Of a stretch of 64,000 nt of DNA, positions 18,189-30,079 are shown piece after piece. The position numbers and the translations under genes were made by a program. The number at the start of each line of letters is the position of its first letter. Position 1 is the first letter of the stretch. The stretch comes from Burkholderia sp. L27(2015). Its GTDB lineage: Bacteria; Pseudomonadota; Gammaproteobacteria; Burkholderiales; Burkholderiaceae. Below the pieces are notes generated by a model. It was not told where the DNA came from and did not search any database. It was given only the letters and a program-made list of their open reading frames with translations. The stretch covers positions 124,001 through 188,000 of the forward strand of contig NZ_LMUX01000017.1 of assembly GCF_009765705.1 (NCBI RefSeq). Direction: 5' to 3'.

Positions 18189-20477
18189 ATGAACACCACA
18201 GATCGGCAAGCAGCTTTGGACTATCACGAGTTCCCGACGCCAGGAAAAATCGCGGTCACCGCGAGCAAACCCCTGGTTTCACAGCGCGACCTGGCGTTGG
18301 CCTATACACCGGGCGTAGCGGCCGCCTGCGAGGAAATCGCGGCTGATCCGCTCAACGCCTTCCGTTTTACGGGGCGCGGCAACCTGGTGGGTGTGATCAC
18401 CAACGGCACCGCGGTGCTGGGGCTGGGCAATATCGGTGCGCTGGCCTCGAAGCCGGTCATGGAAGGCAAGGCGGTGCTGTTCAAGAAGTTTGCCGGTATC
18501 GACGTGTTCGATATCGAGATCAACGAGAGCGATCCCGACAAGCTGGTGGATATCATCGCCGGCCTGGAACCTACGTTTGGCGGTATCAACCTGGAGGACA
18601 TCAAAGCCCCTGAATGCTTCGTCGTCGAGCGCAAGTTGCGTGAGCGCATGAAGATTCCCGTCTTTCACGACGACCAGCATGGCACGGCGATCACCGTTTC
18701 GGCCGCCTTCATCAATGGCCTGAAAGTGGTAGGCAAGGATATTAACCAGGTCAAGGTGGTGGCTTCCGGGGCGGGCGCGGCGGCGTTGGCCTGTCTGGAT
18801 CTGATGGTGCATCTGGGCCTGCCGCTGGAGAACGTCTGGGTGACCGACATCGAGGGGGTGGTCTACGAGGGCCGCAAGACCCTGATGGACCCCGACAAAG
18901 CGCGGTTCGCACAGAAGACCGCGGCGCGCAAGCTGGCCGAGGTCATCGAGGGCGCCGACGTATTCCTGGGCTTGTCCGCTGGCGGCGTGCTTAAGTCCGA
19001 GATGGTGGCAAGCATGGCGGCGCGGCCGCTGATTCTGGCCCTGGCCAACCCTACGCCAGAAATCCTGCCCGAGGTCGCTCATGCCGTGCGCGACGACGTC
19101 GTCATGGCAACGGGCCGTTCCGACTACCCGAACCAGGTCAATAACGTCCTCTGCTTTCCCTACATCTTCCGCGGCGCGCTGGATGTGGGCGCCACCACGA
19201 TCACGCGCGAAATGGAAATAGCGGCGGTCTACGCCATAGCGGGGCTGGCCGAAGAGGAGCAAAACGATGTCGTAGCGGCGGCCTACGGCAGCTACGGCCT
19301 GCCATTTGGCCCGCAGTATCTGATCCCCAAGCCATTCGATCCGCGTCTGATCGTGCGCATCGCTCCCGCCGTGGCAAAAGCGGCAATGGAAAGCGGCGTG
19401 GCCACGCGTCCAATGGCGAATCTCGATGCCTACGTGGAACAACTGCAGCAGTTCGTCTACCATTCCGGCGCATTCATGAAGCCGCTGTTCGCCGCGGCCA
19501 AGCAACGGGTACGCGACGGTGGCAAGACGCGCATCGTCTTCACCGAAGGCGAGGACGAACGCGTGCTGCGCGCCGTGCAGGTCATTGTTGATGAAAAGCT
19601 GGCCCGTCCGATCCTGGTGGGACGTCCTGAAGTGCTGTTATCGCGTATCCAAAAATTCGGCCTGCGGCTGCGCTTGGGCCACGACGTGGAGGTCACCAGC
19701 CCCGAATATGACGACCGCTTCCATCAGTACTGGACGACGTACTGGGAGTTGATGTGCCGCGACGGTATCACCAAGGAAATGGCGCGCGTCGAAATGCGGC
19801 GTCGGCTCACATTGATCGGCGCCATGATGGTCCGTCTCGGCGATGCGGACGGCATGATTTGCGGCACGGTCGGTGCCTATCACGATCATCTTCGATTCGT
19901 GGATCAGGTCATCGGCAAGAAGCCGGGCTCGCAAAGCTATGCGGCCATGAACATCCTGCTGCTCGATGGTCGTACCGTGGCACTGGTCGATACCCATGTC
20001 AATGACGATCCGACAGCGGAACAGATTGCCGAATTTACCGTCGCGGCGGCGCAGGAGATGGCCTGGTTGAACTTGACGCCCAAGGTCGCGCTGCTTTCGC
20101 GTTCGAATTTCGGCTCGGCCAGCTCTGCCTCCGGCGCCAAGATGCGTCGTGCGCTCGAGCTGGTGCTCGAACGCGCGCCCGATCTCGAGGTCGACGGCGA
20201 GATGCATGGCGATTGCGCGCTGGACGAGGCGCTGCGCTCGCGTATCCTGCCGACGTCTCGGTTGAAAGGCGCCGCTAATCTGCTGGTCTGCCCTAACGTC
20301 GATGCGGGCAACATTGCCTACAACCTGCTCAAGACGGCGGCGGGCAGCAACGTGGCGGTCGGCCCGTTCCTGCTGGGCGTCAATGCTCCGGTGCACATCC
20401 TGACTTCGAGCTCAACGGTAAGGCGCATCATCAATATGGCTGCGCTGACCGTGGTAGATGCGAACCGAGAACAGTAA
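18189..20477 (+). CDS. maeB: NADP-dependent malic enzyme with PTA-like domain
   Basis: 762 residues; decarboxylates malate to pyruvate with NADP reduction. The catalytic half (about 1-430) includes [40 protein letters not shown] and the nucleotide-binding [16 protein letters not shown]. The C-terminal half (about 440-760; [39 protein letters not shown]) is a phosphotransacetylase-like domain that is regulatory in these fusions. Length matches the MaeB class. It provides pyruvate and NADPH, complementing ppsA in the window. Divergent LysR gene upstream. Start ATG at 18189. Confidence 0.96.
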   Translation: MNTTDRQAALDYHEFPTPGKIAVTASKPLVSQRDLALAYTPGVAAACEEIAADPLNAFRFTGRGNLVGVITNGTAVLGLGNIGALASKPVMEGKAVLFKKFAGIDVFDIEINESDPDKLVDIIAGLEPTFGGINLEDIKAPECFVVERKLRERMKIPVFHDDQHGTAITVSAAFINGLKVVGKDINQVKVVASGAGAAALACLDLMVHLGLPLENVWVTDIEGVVYEGRKTLMDPDKARFAQKTAARKLAEVIEGADVFLGLSAGGVLKSEMVASMAARPLILALANPTPEILPEVAHAVRDDVVMATGRSDYPNQVNNVLCFPYIFRGALDVGATTITREMEIAAVYAIAGLAEEEQNDVVAAAYGSYGLPFGPQYLIPKPFDPRLIVRIAPAVAKAAMESGVATRPMANLDAYVEQLQQFVYHSGAFMKPLFAAAKQRVRDGGKTRIVFTEGEDERVLRAVQVIVDEKLARPILVGRPEVLLSRIQKFGLRLRLGHDVEVTSPEYDDRFHQYWTTYWELMCRDGITKEMARVEMRRRLTLIGAMMVRLGDADGMICGTVGAYHDHLRFVDQVIGKKPGSQSYAAMNILLLDGRTVALVDTHVNDDPTAEQIAEFTVAAAQEMAWLNLTPKVALLSRSNFGSASSASGAKMRRALELVLERAPDLEVDGEMHGDCALDEALRSRILPTSRLKGAANLLVCPNVDAGNIAYNLLKTAAGSNVAVGPFLLGVNAPVHILTSSSTVRRIINMAALTVVDANREQ

Positions 20478-20508
20478 TCAATCGCTTCACAGGTCGATAA
20501 GCAGGTCA

Positions 20509-20539
20509 ATGCGGAATCGGGCTGCGTCCGATTCCGCAT
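20509..20539 (+). terminator. Strong hairpin after maeB
   Basis: ATGCGGAATCGG at 20509-20520 pairs perfectly with 20528-20539 across a 7-nt loop. There is no T run, so it may be an RNA-end stabiliser or a Rho-associated terminator rather than a classical one. Confidence 0.5.
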
Positions 20540-20664
20540 CCGGCCATCACTGACTATTTGACCGATTTTCGGTATCCTCACGGCAGATCGATAGGGGCGG
20601 CAACGCTCAAATTTCGGATGGGGCTATCCGACGCCTCATGCAAACACATAGGCAGGAGCAAGCG

Positions 20665-21435
20665 ATGAGTTGGTCTGCAAAACAATACGTGACTTTCGAA
20701 GATGAACGGACCCGCCCAGTCAGGGATTTGCTGGCAGCGGTACCCGGTTTGGCGGTGCGGCTTGCTGTCGATCTCGGTTGCGGCCCCGGAAATTCGACGG
20801 AGGTGCTGATGGCGCGTTTTCCCGACGCCACCGTGAGTGGCCTGGATAGCTCGCCCGACATGCTCGCCGCGGCCCGCAAACGGTTGCCGCAAACTCGCTT
20901 CGAGATGGGCGACCTCGCAGCATGGAATGATCCCGGCCCGTTCGACGTCATCCTCTCCAATGCGGTGCTCCACTGGGTGCCGGACCACGCCACCTTGCTG
21001 CCCACGCTCGTGGCCAAGCTGACGTCGGGTGGCAGCCTCGCCATCCAGATGCCCGATAACCTCGATGAGCCGGCACACCGACTCATGCGCGAAGTCGCGG
21101 CCGACGGCCCATGGGCCGCGAAACTCGCCGATGTCGTGCGGATGCGTACGACGCTGGCCGGCGCCGGTTGGTATTACGGCCTGTTGCATCCGCATTGTGC
21201 CAAAGTGGATGTGTGGCGCACCACGTACTGTCATGCGCTTGCAGGCGGGACCGACGCCGTGGTGGAATGGTTTAAAGGCTCCGGCCTGAGACCGTTCCTC
21301 GACCCGTTGGACGAGACCGAACGGGCAGCTTATCTGGAGCAGTACAGGGCGGCCGTCGAGCAAGCCTATCCTGCGCTATCCGATGGCACGGTGCTGTTGC
21401 CGTTCCCAAGATTGTTCATCGTCGCAACCCGCTGA
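20665..21435 (+). CDS. tam: Trans-aconitate 2-methyltransferase
   Basis: 256 residues; methylates trans-aconitate with S-adenosylmethionine, relieving aconitase inhibition. SWSAKQYVTFEDERTRPVRD is the family N-terminus, VDLGCGPGNSTEVL is SAM motif I, and FDVILSNAVLHWVPDH is motif post-II. The length equals that of E. coli Tam. ATG 20665 has GGCAGGAG upstream; an in-frame ATG at 20638 is less likely. Convergent with the phospholipase gene, 11 bp away. Confidence 0.92.
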   Translation: MSWSAKQYVTFEDERTRPVRDLLAAVPGLAVRLAVDLGCGPGNSTEVLMARFPDATVSGLDSSPDMLAAARKRLPQTRFEMGDLAAWNDPGPFDVILSNAVLHWVPDHATLLPTLVAKLTSGGSLAIQMPDNLDEPAHRLMREVAADGPWAAKLADVVRMRTTLAGAGWYYGLLHPHCAKVDVWRTTYCHALAGGTDAVVEWFKGSGLRPFLDPLDETERAAYLEQYRAAVEQAYPALSDGTVLLPFPRLFIVATR

Positions 21436-21446
21436 TCGATAAGAGA

Positions 21447-23096
21447 CTACAGCTCATTTTCCACTGGCAAGACGAAGAAAATTCCCGCTACCAACCGCCG
21501 CCAGAGGTCAGCCCCAGGTTCATGATGGTATTCGACTAGCTTGCCATCCTCTTGAGAGATCCAGACCAGCGAAGCGGAACTCATCGGATTGACACCGGCC
21601 GGTACCGGCGCGAGGGTTACGTGATAGCTCTGCGTCGGATTGAGCGCCCGTGTGAACAGCTCGGATGCCTGTGTTGCCAGTTCCGGGCTGTGGATTACCA
21701 CCAGCAACTCAGTATTCAGGTTGCGCGAACGGGGGTCGAGGTTCATCGAGCCGATGATGAGCAGTTGGCGGTCTATCTCATACACTTTGGCGTGCAGCGA
21801 AGAGCGGGACTGGGATCCGAAGATGCCATTGCCTTGGCTTTTCTCTTCGTTTTCGAGCTTGGCGCGGGGCGTATCGTGTATGGCTTTGAATTCATACAGA
21901 TTAACGCCCGCCTGCAGCATGGCAACCCGGTAACGAACGTAACCGGCATGCACGGCTACGGCGTCGGTGGCTGCCAGTGAGTTGGTCAGCACGTCGACAT
22001 GTGCGCCCCGGGCGACGCCTGCGCTCAGCAACTGCACGTCGTTGCCTGCGGGGACGAAGTAGGGCGATACGATCAGCAATTCGGTTTGTGCCTGACTCGC
22101 CGCTTTCAACAACCGGACCGACGGCGGGCTTTGATAGTTCGGATCGTTTTCAGCAACCTTTTGCGGTGTGTCCACCCACAACTGAGCTGGCGCCCAGACC
22201 ATCGGCAGCGCATGCGTCGCGATCAGTTGCGAGAGCGGCTGCCCGCTGACCAATGGCGCGTCGGTAATATCCGACATTTCCGACCAGTGCTTGTGCAATT
22301 CTTCGCGAGCGCCGGCGAGCTTGCCAGCTTCGAATTTCTGCTTGCTCAACGTGCGCAGCGGATACGACTGGTCGCTGCTCCAAAACGTGTCGAAGCTCGA
22401 CGAGACATGAGCAGTCAACGGGCCCGCAACCAGGACGTCCAGATCGCGAAAGCTGAGCGCATCGCCGGTGCCGAAATATTCGTCGCTGAGATTGCGACCG
22501 CCCACGATCATCACCTGGTTGTCGGCGATCATGGCCTTGTTGTGCATGCGCTTATCGAGCGTGTCGAGTTCGGTGAAGAGGTTGCCGAAACTTTCGAAGA
22601 TGTTTTGGTTGCGCGTCGAGAATGGATTGAAGATCCGCACCTCGATGTTCGGATGCGCATCGAGCGCTGCCAGCGATAGATCGACATCCTTATAATTCAA
22701 GTCGTCGACCAGCAGGCGCACGCGCACGCCACGATCCGCTGCGCGCAGCAAGGCCTCGAGTATCAGCTTGCCGGAGTTGTCCTCGGTGACGCTGTAGTAC
22801 TGCAAGTCCAGGGTCTTGGTCGCACTGGCAGCCAGCGCGAGGCGCGTCTGTAGCGCTTCGTTGCCGGTACGCAATAATTTGAAACCCGACAAATCGGGAT
22901 GCGCTGTTTCGTCAGTCGCCAGCGCCTGGCCCAAGTCGGTCACTTCGGATGTTGCTATCGCCTGGGAGGTCGTGCGGACAAAATGTGAGGCGGGTGGTCG
23001 GGTTGCGCAGGCCGCCAATAATACGGCACATAAGAGTACGCTCATGCGTGCCAGGAACAACGGGTAGCGCTGAAAAGGCAGCAAATCCAACTCCAT
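21447..23096 (-). CDS. Phospholipase-D-family lipoprotein (cardiolipin-synthase-like)
   Basis: About 549 residues. Two HKD motifs are visible: HNKAMIADNQVMIVGGRN and HAKVYEIDRQLLIIGSMN, each H-x-K-x4-D followed by GG/GSxN. The N-terminus has a hydrophobic signal and lipobox (LLAACATR), so it should be a lipid-anchored envelope protein. The family includes phosphatidyltransferases such as ClsC. The start is uncertain: ATG 23096 or ATG 23045, closer to the signal peptide, neither with a strong Shine-Dalgarno. Substrate unproven. Confidence 0.85.
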   Translation of the reverse strand: MELDLLPFQRYPLFLARMSVLLCAVLLAACATRPPASHFVRTTSQAIATSEVTDLGQALATDETAHPDLSGFKLLRTGNEALQTRLALAASATKTLDLQYYSVTEDNSGKLILEALLRAADRGVRVRLLVDDLNYKDVDLSLAALDAHPNIEVRIFNPFSTRNQNIFESFGNLFTELDTLDKRMHNKAMIADNQVMIVGGRNLSDEYFGTGDALSFRDLDVLVAGPLTAHVSSSFDTFWSSDQSYPLRTLSKQKFEAGKLAGAREELHKHWSEMSDITDAPLVSGQPLSQLIATHALPMVWAPAQLWVDTPQKVAENDPNYQSPPSVRLLKAASQAQTELLIVSPYFVPAGNDVQLLSAGVARGAHVDVLTNSLAATDAVAVHAGYVRYRVAMLQAGVNLYEFKAIHDTPRAKLENEEKSQGNGIFGSQSRSSLHAKVYEIDRQLLIIGSMNLDPRSRNLNTELLVVIHSPELATQASELFTRALNPTQSYHVTLAPVPAGVNPMSSASLVWISQEDGKLVEYHHEPGADLWRRLVAGIFFVLPVENEL

Positions 23097-23378
23097 CGCG
23101 CTTGATAGCGGCGTTGAGCCGATTGTTGTCGGCGGTGGGCGATCTCGATGAATCATTATGGCGTGAATCCAGGCGGTTGGGGCGATGTTGGCTGCTGGGC
23201 CAGGTCTGGGGAACTTTCTTGTGTCGCCGCGATATCTGCGCAGCCCCAAAAAAATCGGTCGACGTAGTCACGGATAAATCCGCCTCGGAGCAAGGCTAAA
23301 AGACGTTGAACGCAGCGACACAAAAAAGCGTGGCGGCCAACTCGCACGAATGCGAAAATGCGGGCTGACCTTTTCTGA

Positions 23379-24061
<683 letters not shown>

Positions 24062-24062
<1 letters not shown>

Positions 24063-25003
24063 TGATTGCAGCCCGAACGATACGTCTGATTGCCCCCTCC
24101 GGTTACCCGGTCGATCCGGTCGCGGTCGAACGCGGTATCGGCCGGCTCCGCGCAGCCGGACACCGGGTCGACGGCGTCGAGGTGGCGCGTCGCCAGATGC
24201 AACGTTTTGCTGGAACTGACGACCAGCGTCTGGCCGACCTCAACCAGCTAGCCGATCCCTCGCAACCTCTGCCCGATATCGTGCTGGCGGTACGCGGCGG
24301 TTACGGTGCGAGCCGGCTTTTGGCCGATCTCGATTACGCCGGCTTGCAAAAGCGGCTAGCCGGTACCGGCACGGCTTTCATCGGACACAGTGACTTCACG
24401 GCGATCCAGTTGGCGTTGCTGGCGCGAGCGGGCCTCGTGACTTTCGGCGGCCCGATGTTGACCGCCCATTTCGGTGCGGAGAAGCTCGAAACCTACACCT
24501 GGGACGCCTTTTGGCGCACGCTGAGTGAGCCAGCCACCACATTGCGTTTCGACACGCCGCAGATCGATACGGTCGAGGCGAAAGGCACGCTGTGGGGTGG
24601 CAACCTGGCGCTCGTCGTGGCGCTTATCGGCACGCCCTATATGCCGCATATCGATGGCGGCATCCTCTTTCTCGAGGACGTCAACGAACCGCCGTTTCGC
24701 ATCGAACGGATGCTGTATCAGTTGCATCACGCCGGCATTCTCGCGCGCCAACAGGCCGTGATACTGGGCGAATTCACCGAATATCGGCTGGCCACGCACG
24801 ACAACGGCTTCACGCTCGACTCCATGATCGCCCATCTGCGCTCCCAATTCGGGATACCATTTTTGACCGGTTTGCCGTTTGGTCATGTGGCCCGGATTTT
24901 GACGTTGCCGGTCGGCGCGCCAGCGGAACTGAGCGCCGACGCGAGCGGATTTACGCTGAGCTTCTCGGGTTATCCTTATAAAGACTCAAACTCGAGTGCT
25001 TAA
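24062..25003 (+). CDS. ldcA: LD-carboxypeptidase (muramoyltetrapeptide carboxypeptidase)
   Basis: 313 residues, MEROPS family S66; removes the terminal D-Ala from murein tetrapeptides during cell-wall recycling in the cytoplasm. IRLIAPSGYPVD at the start, VRGGYGASRLL, GHSDFTAIQLAL (nucleophile Ser), GGNLALV and the C-terminal GLPFGHVARILTLPVG (His) are family hallmarks. The start at 24062 is set by the tadA overlap. Confidence 0.93.
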
Positions 25004-25230
25004 CTGGGATGCCGCCGGGGAACCGTCCTCGGGGACGTCGCCGAAGCCTGTCGCCGGCGGCGAGCGCCGGCCATGCGTAATAACGACACCCGTGACCGCC
25101 TCGCGACCACACGGCCTTCACAGCATCGAAACGCATCTCGCCTACACTAACCGGTAGGGACCCACTCAGGCCTATATCGCCCCGAACTTGCCGACCAAAC
25201 ACGGCATGCACAACTGACGCCCAGCGCCGG

Positions 25231-25239
25231 TGCTATAAT
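25231..25239 (+). promoter_or_regulatory. Extended -10 promoter of ybiT
   Basis: TGCTATAAT combines a TGn extension with a consensus -10 hexamer, 36 bp before the GTG start. No good -35 is visible. The rest of the 272-bp gap (25004-25275) shows no gene. Confidence 0.5.
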
Positions 25240-25275
25240 TCAGGGTTTTTCTGCTGACTTCTAAAGGGACGCGCA

Positions 25276-26868
25276 GTGCTGTCTACCGCCAATATCACCA
25301 TGCAGTTCGGGCCCAAGCCCCTGTTCGAGAACATTTCGGTCAAATTCGGTGAAGGCAACCGCTATGGCCTAATCGGCGCGAACGGCTGCGGCAAGTCCAC
25401 CTTCATGAAAATCCTCGGCGGCGACCTCGAGCCCTCGAGTGGCACGGTCATGCTCGAACCGAATATCCGCCTGGGCAAACTCAAGCAGGATCAATTTGGC
25501 TACGAGGACATGCGCGTACTCGACGTCGTGATGATGGGCCACACGGAAATGTGGGCCGCCATGGCGGAGCGCGATGAAATTTACGCCAATCCCGACGCGA
25601 CCGACGACGACTACATGCGTGCCGCCGACCTCGAAGCGCGTTTTGCCGAATTCGACGGCTATACCGCCGAGGCGCGTGCCGGCGAGTTGCTGCTGGGCGT
25701 GGGTGTCAGCATCGATCAGCACAGCGGCCCGATGAGCGCGGTAGCGCCAGGCTGGAAGCTGCGCGTATTGCTGGCGCAGGCGCTGTTCTCTAATCCGGAT
25801 GTGCTGTTGCTGGATGAGCCGACCAACAACCTCGACATCAACACGATCCGCTGGCTCGAAGATGTGCTTAATCAGCGCAATTCGACCATGATCATCATTT
25901 CGCACGATCGGCACTTCTTGAACCAGGTCTGTACCCATATGGCCGATATGGACTACGGAACGCTGAAGGTCTATCCCGGCAATTACGACGATTACATGCT
26001 GGCTTCCGCGCAGGCGCGCGAGCGGCAGATGAGCGCCAACGCGAAAGCTAAGGAACGGATCGTCGAACTGCAGGATTTTGTGCGGCGTTTTGCCGCCAAC
26101 AAATCGAAAGCGCGCCAAGCCACCAGCCGCGCCAAGCAGATCGAAAAGATCAAGGTCGAGGACATCAAGCCGTCGTCGCGCCAGAACCCGTTTATCCGCT
26201 TCGACTTCGACAAGAAACTGCATAACCTCGCCGTGAATATGGAAGGGGCGCGCAAGACTTACGACCGGGTGATATTTAACAAGCTGGACCTGTCGGTGCA
26301 ATCCGGAGAAAAGATCGCGATCATCGGTGAGAACGGCGCAGGCAAAACCACGCTGCTGCGCAGTTTGCTCACGCAAGTGCCGGTGGATGAAGGCACGGTC
26401 AAATGGGCGGAGCACGCGAGCGTCGGCTATATGCCGCAGGACACCTCCGAAGCGTTTCCGGACGACTTGACGCTGACCGACTGGATACAGCAATACGCTC
26501 AGGAAGGCGACGACGATCAGGTGCTGCGCGGCACGCTGGGTCGTCTGCTGTTTGGCGGCGACGACGTCCGCAAATCGGTGAAAGTGCTCTCGGGCGGCGA
26601 AAAAGGCCGGATGATCTGGGGCAAGCTGATGCTGGGCCGCCACAATGTGCTCATGATGGACGAGCCGACCAACCATATGGACATGGAATCGATCGAGTCG
26701 CTGCAGATCGCGCTGGAGAAATTTCCGGGCACGCTCGTATTCGTTTCCCACGACCGTGAGTTCGTTAATGGTCTTGCGAACCGCATCATAGAAGTCAAGG
26801 CTACCGGTACGGTCAACGACTACCTCGGCACCTATGAAGACTACCTGAGCAGCCAGGGGATCGACTAA
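25276..26868 (+). CDS. ybiT: ABC-F ATPase, YbiT type
   Basis: 530 residues, the same length as E. coli YbiT. A soluble twin-ATPase that acts on ribosomes. The first domain has Walker [11 protein letters not shown], the signature replaced by [13 protein letters not shown] (normal for YbiT), and Walker [12 protein letters not shown]; a linker with [10 protein letters not shown] follows; the second has [20 protein letters not shown] and [11 protein letters not shown]. No transmembrane domain. GTG start at 25276 with AAGGGA upstream. Specific role is not established in the family. Confidence 0.93.
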   Translation: MLSTANITMQFGPKPLFENISVKFGEGNRYGLIGANGCGKSTFMKILGGDLEPSSGTVMLEPNIRLGKLKQDQFGYEDMRVLDVVMMGHTEMWAAMAERDEIYANPDATDDDYMRAADLEARFAEFDGYTAEARAGELLLGVGVSIDQHSGPMSAVAPGWKLRVLLAQALFSNPDVLLLDEPTNNLDINTIRWLEDVLNQRNSTMIIISHDRHFLNQVCTHMADMDYGTLKVYPGNYDDYMLASAQARERQMSANAKAKERIVELQDFVRRFAANKSKARQATSRAKQIEKIKVEDIKPSSRQNPFIRFDFDKKLHNLAVNMEGARKTYDRVIFNKLDLSVQSGEKIAIIGENGAGKTTLLRSLLTQVPVDEGTVKWAEHASVGYMPQDTSEAFPDDLTLTDWIQQYAQEGDDDQVLRGTLGRLLFGGDDVRKSVKVLSGGEKGRMIWGKLMLGRHNVLMMDEPTNHMDMESIESLQIALEKFPGTLVFVSHDREFVNGLANRIIEVKATGTVNDYLGTYEDYLSSQGID

Positions 26869-27008
26869 GGCCCCGGCTCGGGTCGTGCGTTAATCGTGCA
26901 TGGATCACGACTCAACATCAACAACCCCGCGCAGGTATCCGGGAACACCCCGGAAGCCCGCGTCGGGTTTGAAGCCACAGCGTCAAATACGTGATTTCAA
27001 ACGGCTGA

Positions 27009-27212
27009 CTAACTTGACGTCGGCCGAGTAAAGCGCACTGCCGTGCCCTCGCGCACGATACGTTCCCAGACACTCGCTTTTTCCGCATCGCTCAGAAAAA
27101 CCCAGTTCGATACCTCGCCGGCCGTACGCCCGCAGCCTGTGCACACCTCGTCGAAGAGCGTAGAGCAAATACCGATGCAGGGGCTGTCAGGGAGGTCGTG
27201 CAAGTTGGACAT
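27009..27212 (-). CDS. DUF1289 small cysteine protein
   Basis: 67 residues. SPCIGICSTLFDEVCTGCGR is the DUF1289 core with four cysteines (C-x3-C, C-x2-C), suggesting zinc or iron-sulfur binding, followed by WVFLSDAEKASVWERI. The function is unknown. ATG 27212 is chosen; an upstream in-frame start would add 34 residues with no family match. Confidence 0.8.
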   Translation of the reverse strand: MSNLHDLPDSPCIGICSTLFDEVCTGCGRTAGEVSNWVFLSDAEKASVWERIVREGTAVRFTRPTSS

Positions 27213-27733
27213 GAGGGGTTGGGTAGACTTGAAAACAATGGGGGACGCGGGGCGTCGACAACAGTCTGGATACGCGAATCCGGCGCCCAATGCTGGCATC
27301 CGGCGCGCACGCAACGCGCATTCTCAGACCACAAGCGCTATTTTATCCGATTGCCGCTGACACCGGCCGAATGGCCCGACCGTGCGTCGGGCGATATGGG
27401 GATATGTCGCGTATTTGGATATCGATCGGCCATTCCGCTTCAATTACTGCGTGTTTTAAACAATAATAAAGCCCGCTGCCGAAGCCTGGGCATGCGTGAG
27501 GTCTATTTGGCGTCATGCAGCCGAAAATATTTTTGAAAGCGGCGCATTTGATGGTAATTTTCGTTGTTTTCGACCATGGTAGGTCAGCCGTTGCGGTGCC
27601 CGACAGCAATAGGCGAGTAAAACGCGAGTGAAGCGCGGGTGACGCACACTTAGGGACTCGTCCTGGCACAGGCGCAGGTCGACTTTCCACCAGAAGAGTT
27701 TAAAAATCGGATTTTCTGCAACCGGAGAACGGA
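27213..27733. other. Intergenic region before the polyamine operon
   Basis: About 520 bp with no convincing gene on either strand. It contains an A/T-rich spot (about 27452-27472) within GC-rich DNA. The potF promoter presumably lies in its right half, but I see no strong -10/-35 pair. Confidence 0.35.
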
Positions 27734-28852
27734 ATGGAAAAAAAGGTAAAGCGCGGCCCCTTGGGCCTGATCCGGATCGGCGTATGTGTCGCCTGCGCGC
27801 TCCCGATGCTGACAGCCTCGGCCAAAGACACCACCCTAAACGTCTATAACTGGTCCGATTACATCGCCAAGGACACCGTTCCGAATTTCGAGAAGCAAAC
27901 GGGCATCAAGGTGCGTTACGACGTGTACGACAGCGACGATACGCTGAAGGCCAAATTGTTCACCGGCAATTCGGGCTACGACATCGTGGTGCCGACCAGC
28001 AACTATGCCGGACAGCAGATCGCCGCGAACATCTTTGCACCACTCGACAAATCCAAACTCCCCAATCTCAAATATCTGGATCCACAGTTGATGGCGCTGG
28101 TGGCGGGCGCCGACCCGGGCAACCAGTATGTCGTGCCTTGGGCCTATGGTACGACCGGCCTGGGCTACAACGTGACCAAGGCGCAGCAGGCGCTAGGCAA
28201 GGGCGTAGCGCTGGATAACTGGGACATTCTGTTCAAACCCGAAAACATCTCCAAGCTCAAGAGCTGTGGCGTATCGCTGCTCGATGCCCCCGATCAGGTA
28301 TTCGCCGCCACGCTGCATTACATCGGCCGCGACCCCAACAGCACCAAGCCCGACGACTATCGCGCGGCGCTCGAGACCTTGAAGAAAATTCGTCCGTATA
28401 TCACGCAATTTAACTCGTCGGGCTATATCAACGACCTGGTTGGCGGCGATATCTGTTTTGCCTATGGCTGGTCTGGCGACGTCGTGATCGCGAAACATCG
28501 CGCGGACGAGGCCAAGAAGCCATACAAGATCGAGTACTACATTCCCAAGGGCGGCGCGCCGGTGTGGTTCGACGTGATGGCGATTCCGAAAGATGCCCAG
28601 CATAAGGACGCCGCGTTGCAATGGATTAACTACATTGAAACGCCGCAAGTCCATGCGGCGATTACCAACGAAGTCTATTATCCGAGCGCAAACCTGGAAG
28701 CGCGCAAATATGTCAGCAAGGATGTGGCCGACGATCCGGCAGTCTATCCGCCGCCTGATGTCGTGAAGACGCTGTTCTTGTTGAAGCCATTGCCCGTCGA
28801 TATCCAGCGTCTGGAAACACGCTTGTGGACTGAGTTCAAGACGGGCCACTGA
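27734..28852 (+). CDS. potF: Polyamine-binding periplasmic protein
   Basis: 372 residues with an N-terminal signal (IGVCVACALPMLTASAKD). LNVYNWSDYIAKDTVPNFEK is the characteristic PotD/PotF start (putrescine/spermidine class), and WSGDVVIAK and YYIPKGGAPVWFDVMAIPKD are conserved ligand-site regions. It delivers putrescine-like polyamines to the PotGHI channel encoded downstream. Separated from potG by a hairpin that may raise its relative dose. Confidence 0.92.
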   Translation: MEKKVKRGPLGLIRIGVCVACALPMLTASAKDTTLNVYNWSDYIAKDTVPNFEKQTGIKVRYDVYDSDDTLKAKLFTGNSGYDIVVPTSNYAGQQIAANIFAPLDKSKLPNLKYLDPQLMALVAGADPGNQYVVPWAYGTTGLGYNVTKAQQALGKGVALDNWDILFKPENISKLKSCGVSLLDAPDQVFAATLHYIGRDPNSTKPDDYRAALETLKKIRPYITQFNSSGYINDLVGGDICFAYGWSGDVVIAKHRADEAKKPYKIEYYIPKGGAPVWFDVMAIPKDAQHKDAALQWINYIETPQVHAAITNEVYYPSANLEARKYVSKDVADDPAVYPPPDVVKTLFLLKPLPVDIQRLETRLWTEFKTGH

Positions 28853-28890
28853 GCGCCGAACGCGCGCAGCGCCCATCCGTTTCAAGACGA

Positions 28891-28917
28891 GCCCCTGGCC
28901 TGCCAGGGGCTTTGTTT
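28891..28917 (+). terminator. Attenuating hairpin between potF and potG
   Basis: GCCCCTGG and CCAGGGGC form an 8-bp stem with a 4-nt loop (28891-28910), followed by a T-rich tract. It is suitable as a partial terminator that leaves more potF than potGHI mRNA. Confidence 0.65.
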
Positions 28918-28945
28918 GTGTCGATAAGAGGTGAAGTCGCAAACC

Positions 28946-30079
28946 ATGAGTGACCCGCTGCAACGCCCGGGCCAGCCGGATGAGGATCGTGACAGCCATT
29001 TCGTGCAGATGGTCGGTGTCGCGAAAAAATTTGGCGAAACAGTCGCCGTACGGCAGGTCGATCTGTCGGTCAAGAAGGGCGAGCTATTTGCCTTGCTGGG
29101 CAGTTCCGGATGCGGCAAGTCCACCTTGCTGCGCATGTTGGCCGGCTTTGAATCGGTCACCGAAGGACAAATCCTGATCGATGGCGAAGATTTGGCCACA
29201 CTGCCGCCGTATCGCCGCCCGGTCAATATGATGTTCCAGTCGTATGCCTTGTTTCCGCACATGACGGTCGAAGGCAATGTGGCGTTTGGCCTGAAGCAGG
29301 AGGGCTGCCGCAAGGACGAAATCATCGAGCGCGTGGCGAAGGTGCTCGATCTGGTGCAAATGACCCGTTTCGCCAAGCGCAAGCCGCATCAATTGTCGGG
29401 CGGTCAACAGCAGCGCGTGGCGCTGGCGCGCAGCCTGGTCAAACGGCCCAAGTTGCTGCTGCTCGACGAGCCCATGTCGGCGCTCGACAAGCAGATCCGT
29501 CAGCGCACCCAGGTGGAACTGGTCAACATTCTGGATCAGGTCGACGTCACCTGCATCATGGTTACGCACGATCAGGAAGAGGCGATGACGATGGCCGACC
29601 GGATCGCCGTCATGAGCGAAGGTCAGATAGTCCAGATCGGGTCGCCTCATCAGGTGTACGAATATCCGAACAGCCGCTTTTCTGCCGAGTTCATCGGTTC
29701 GACCAATCTGTTCGACGGCAGGACGGTCGAGGACGCAGCCGATCACGTTTTGATCGAAAGCCCCGATCTGGCCCAACCGCTTTACATCAATCATGGCATT
29801 ACAGGGCCGCTGGGGATGCCAGTCGGCGTATCGATCCGGCCCGAGCGGGTCACGCTCAGGCGCCAGCGCCCCGAGGTTGCGTATAACTGGGCCGCTGGCG
29901 TTGTTACCCACATCGCTTACATGGGCAGCTACTCGCTCTATCACGTGACGCTCGCTTCGGGCAAAACCGTGGTGTCCAATGTGTCCAGCCTGGTGCTTTC
30001 CGAGATGGGCACACCGCAAGTCGATGAACAGGTTGTGGTGAGCTGGAGCCCGTCCTCCAGCGTAGTGCTCACGCAATGA
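28946..30079 (+). CDS. potG: Polyamine ABC transporter ATPase
   Basis: 377 residues from ATG 28946 (a GTG at 28931 is the alternative). Walker A GSSGCGKSTLLRML, the Q-loop, signature LSGGQQQRVALARSL and Walker B LLLDEPMSALD are intact, and a C-terminal TOBE regulatory domain follows (about 280-377). It energises import by PotHI. The stop overlaps potH by 4 nt. Confidence 0.93.
   Translation: MSDPLQRPGQPDEDRDSHFVQMVGVAKKFGETVAVRQVDLSVKKGELFALLGSSGCGKSTLLRMLAGFESVTEGQILIDGEDLATLPPYRRPVNMMFQSYALFPHMTVEGNVAFGLKQEGCRKDEIIERVAKVLDLVQMTRFAKRKPHQLSGGQQQRVALARSLVKRPKLLLLDEPMSALDKQIRQRTQVELVNILDQVDVTCIMVTHDQEEAMTMADRIAVMSEGQIVQIGSPHQVYEYPNSRFSAEFIGSTNLFDGRTVEDAADHVLIESPDLAQPLYINHGITGPLGMPVGVSIRPERVTLRRQRPEVAYNWAAGVVTHIAYMGSYSLYHVTLASGKTVVSNVSSLVLSEMGTPQVDEQVVVSWSPSSSVVLTQ

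Noticed and set aside
25369-26751. 460-codon minus-strand frame across ybiT
   Set aside because: Antisense to conserved ABC-F sequence; no recognisable domain.
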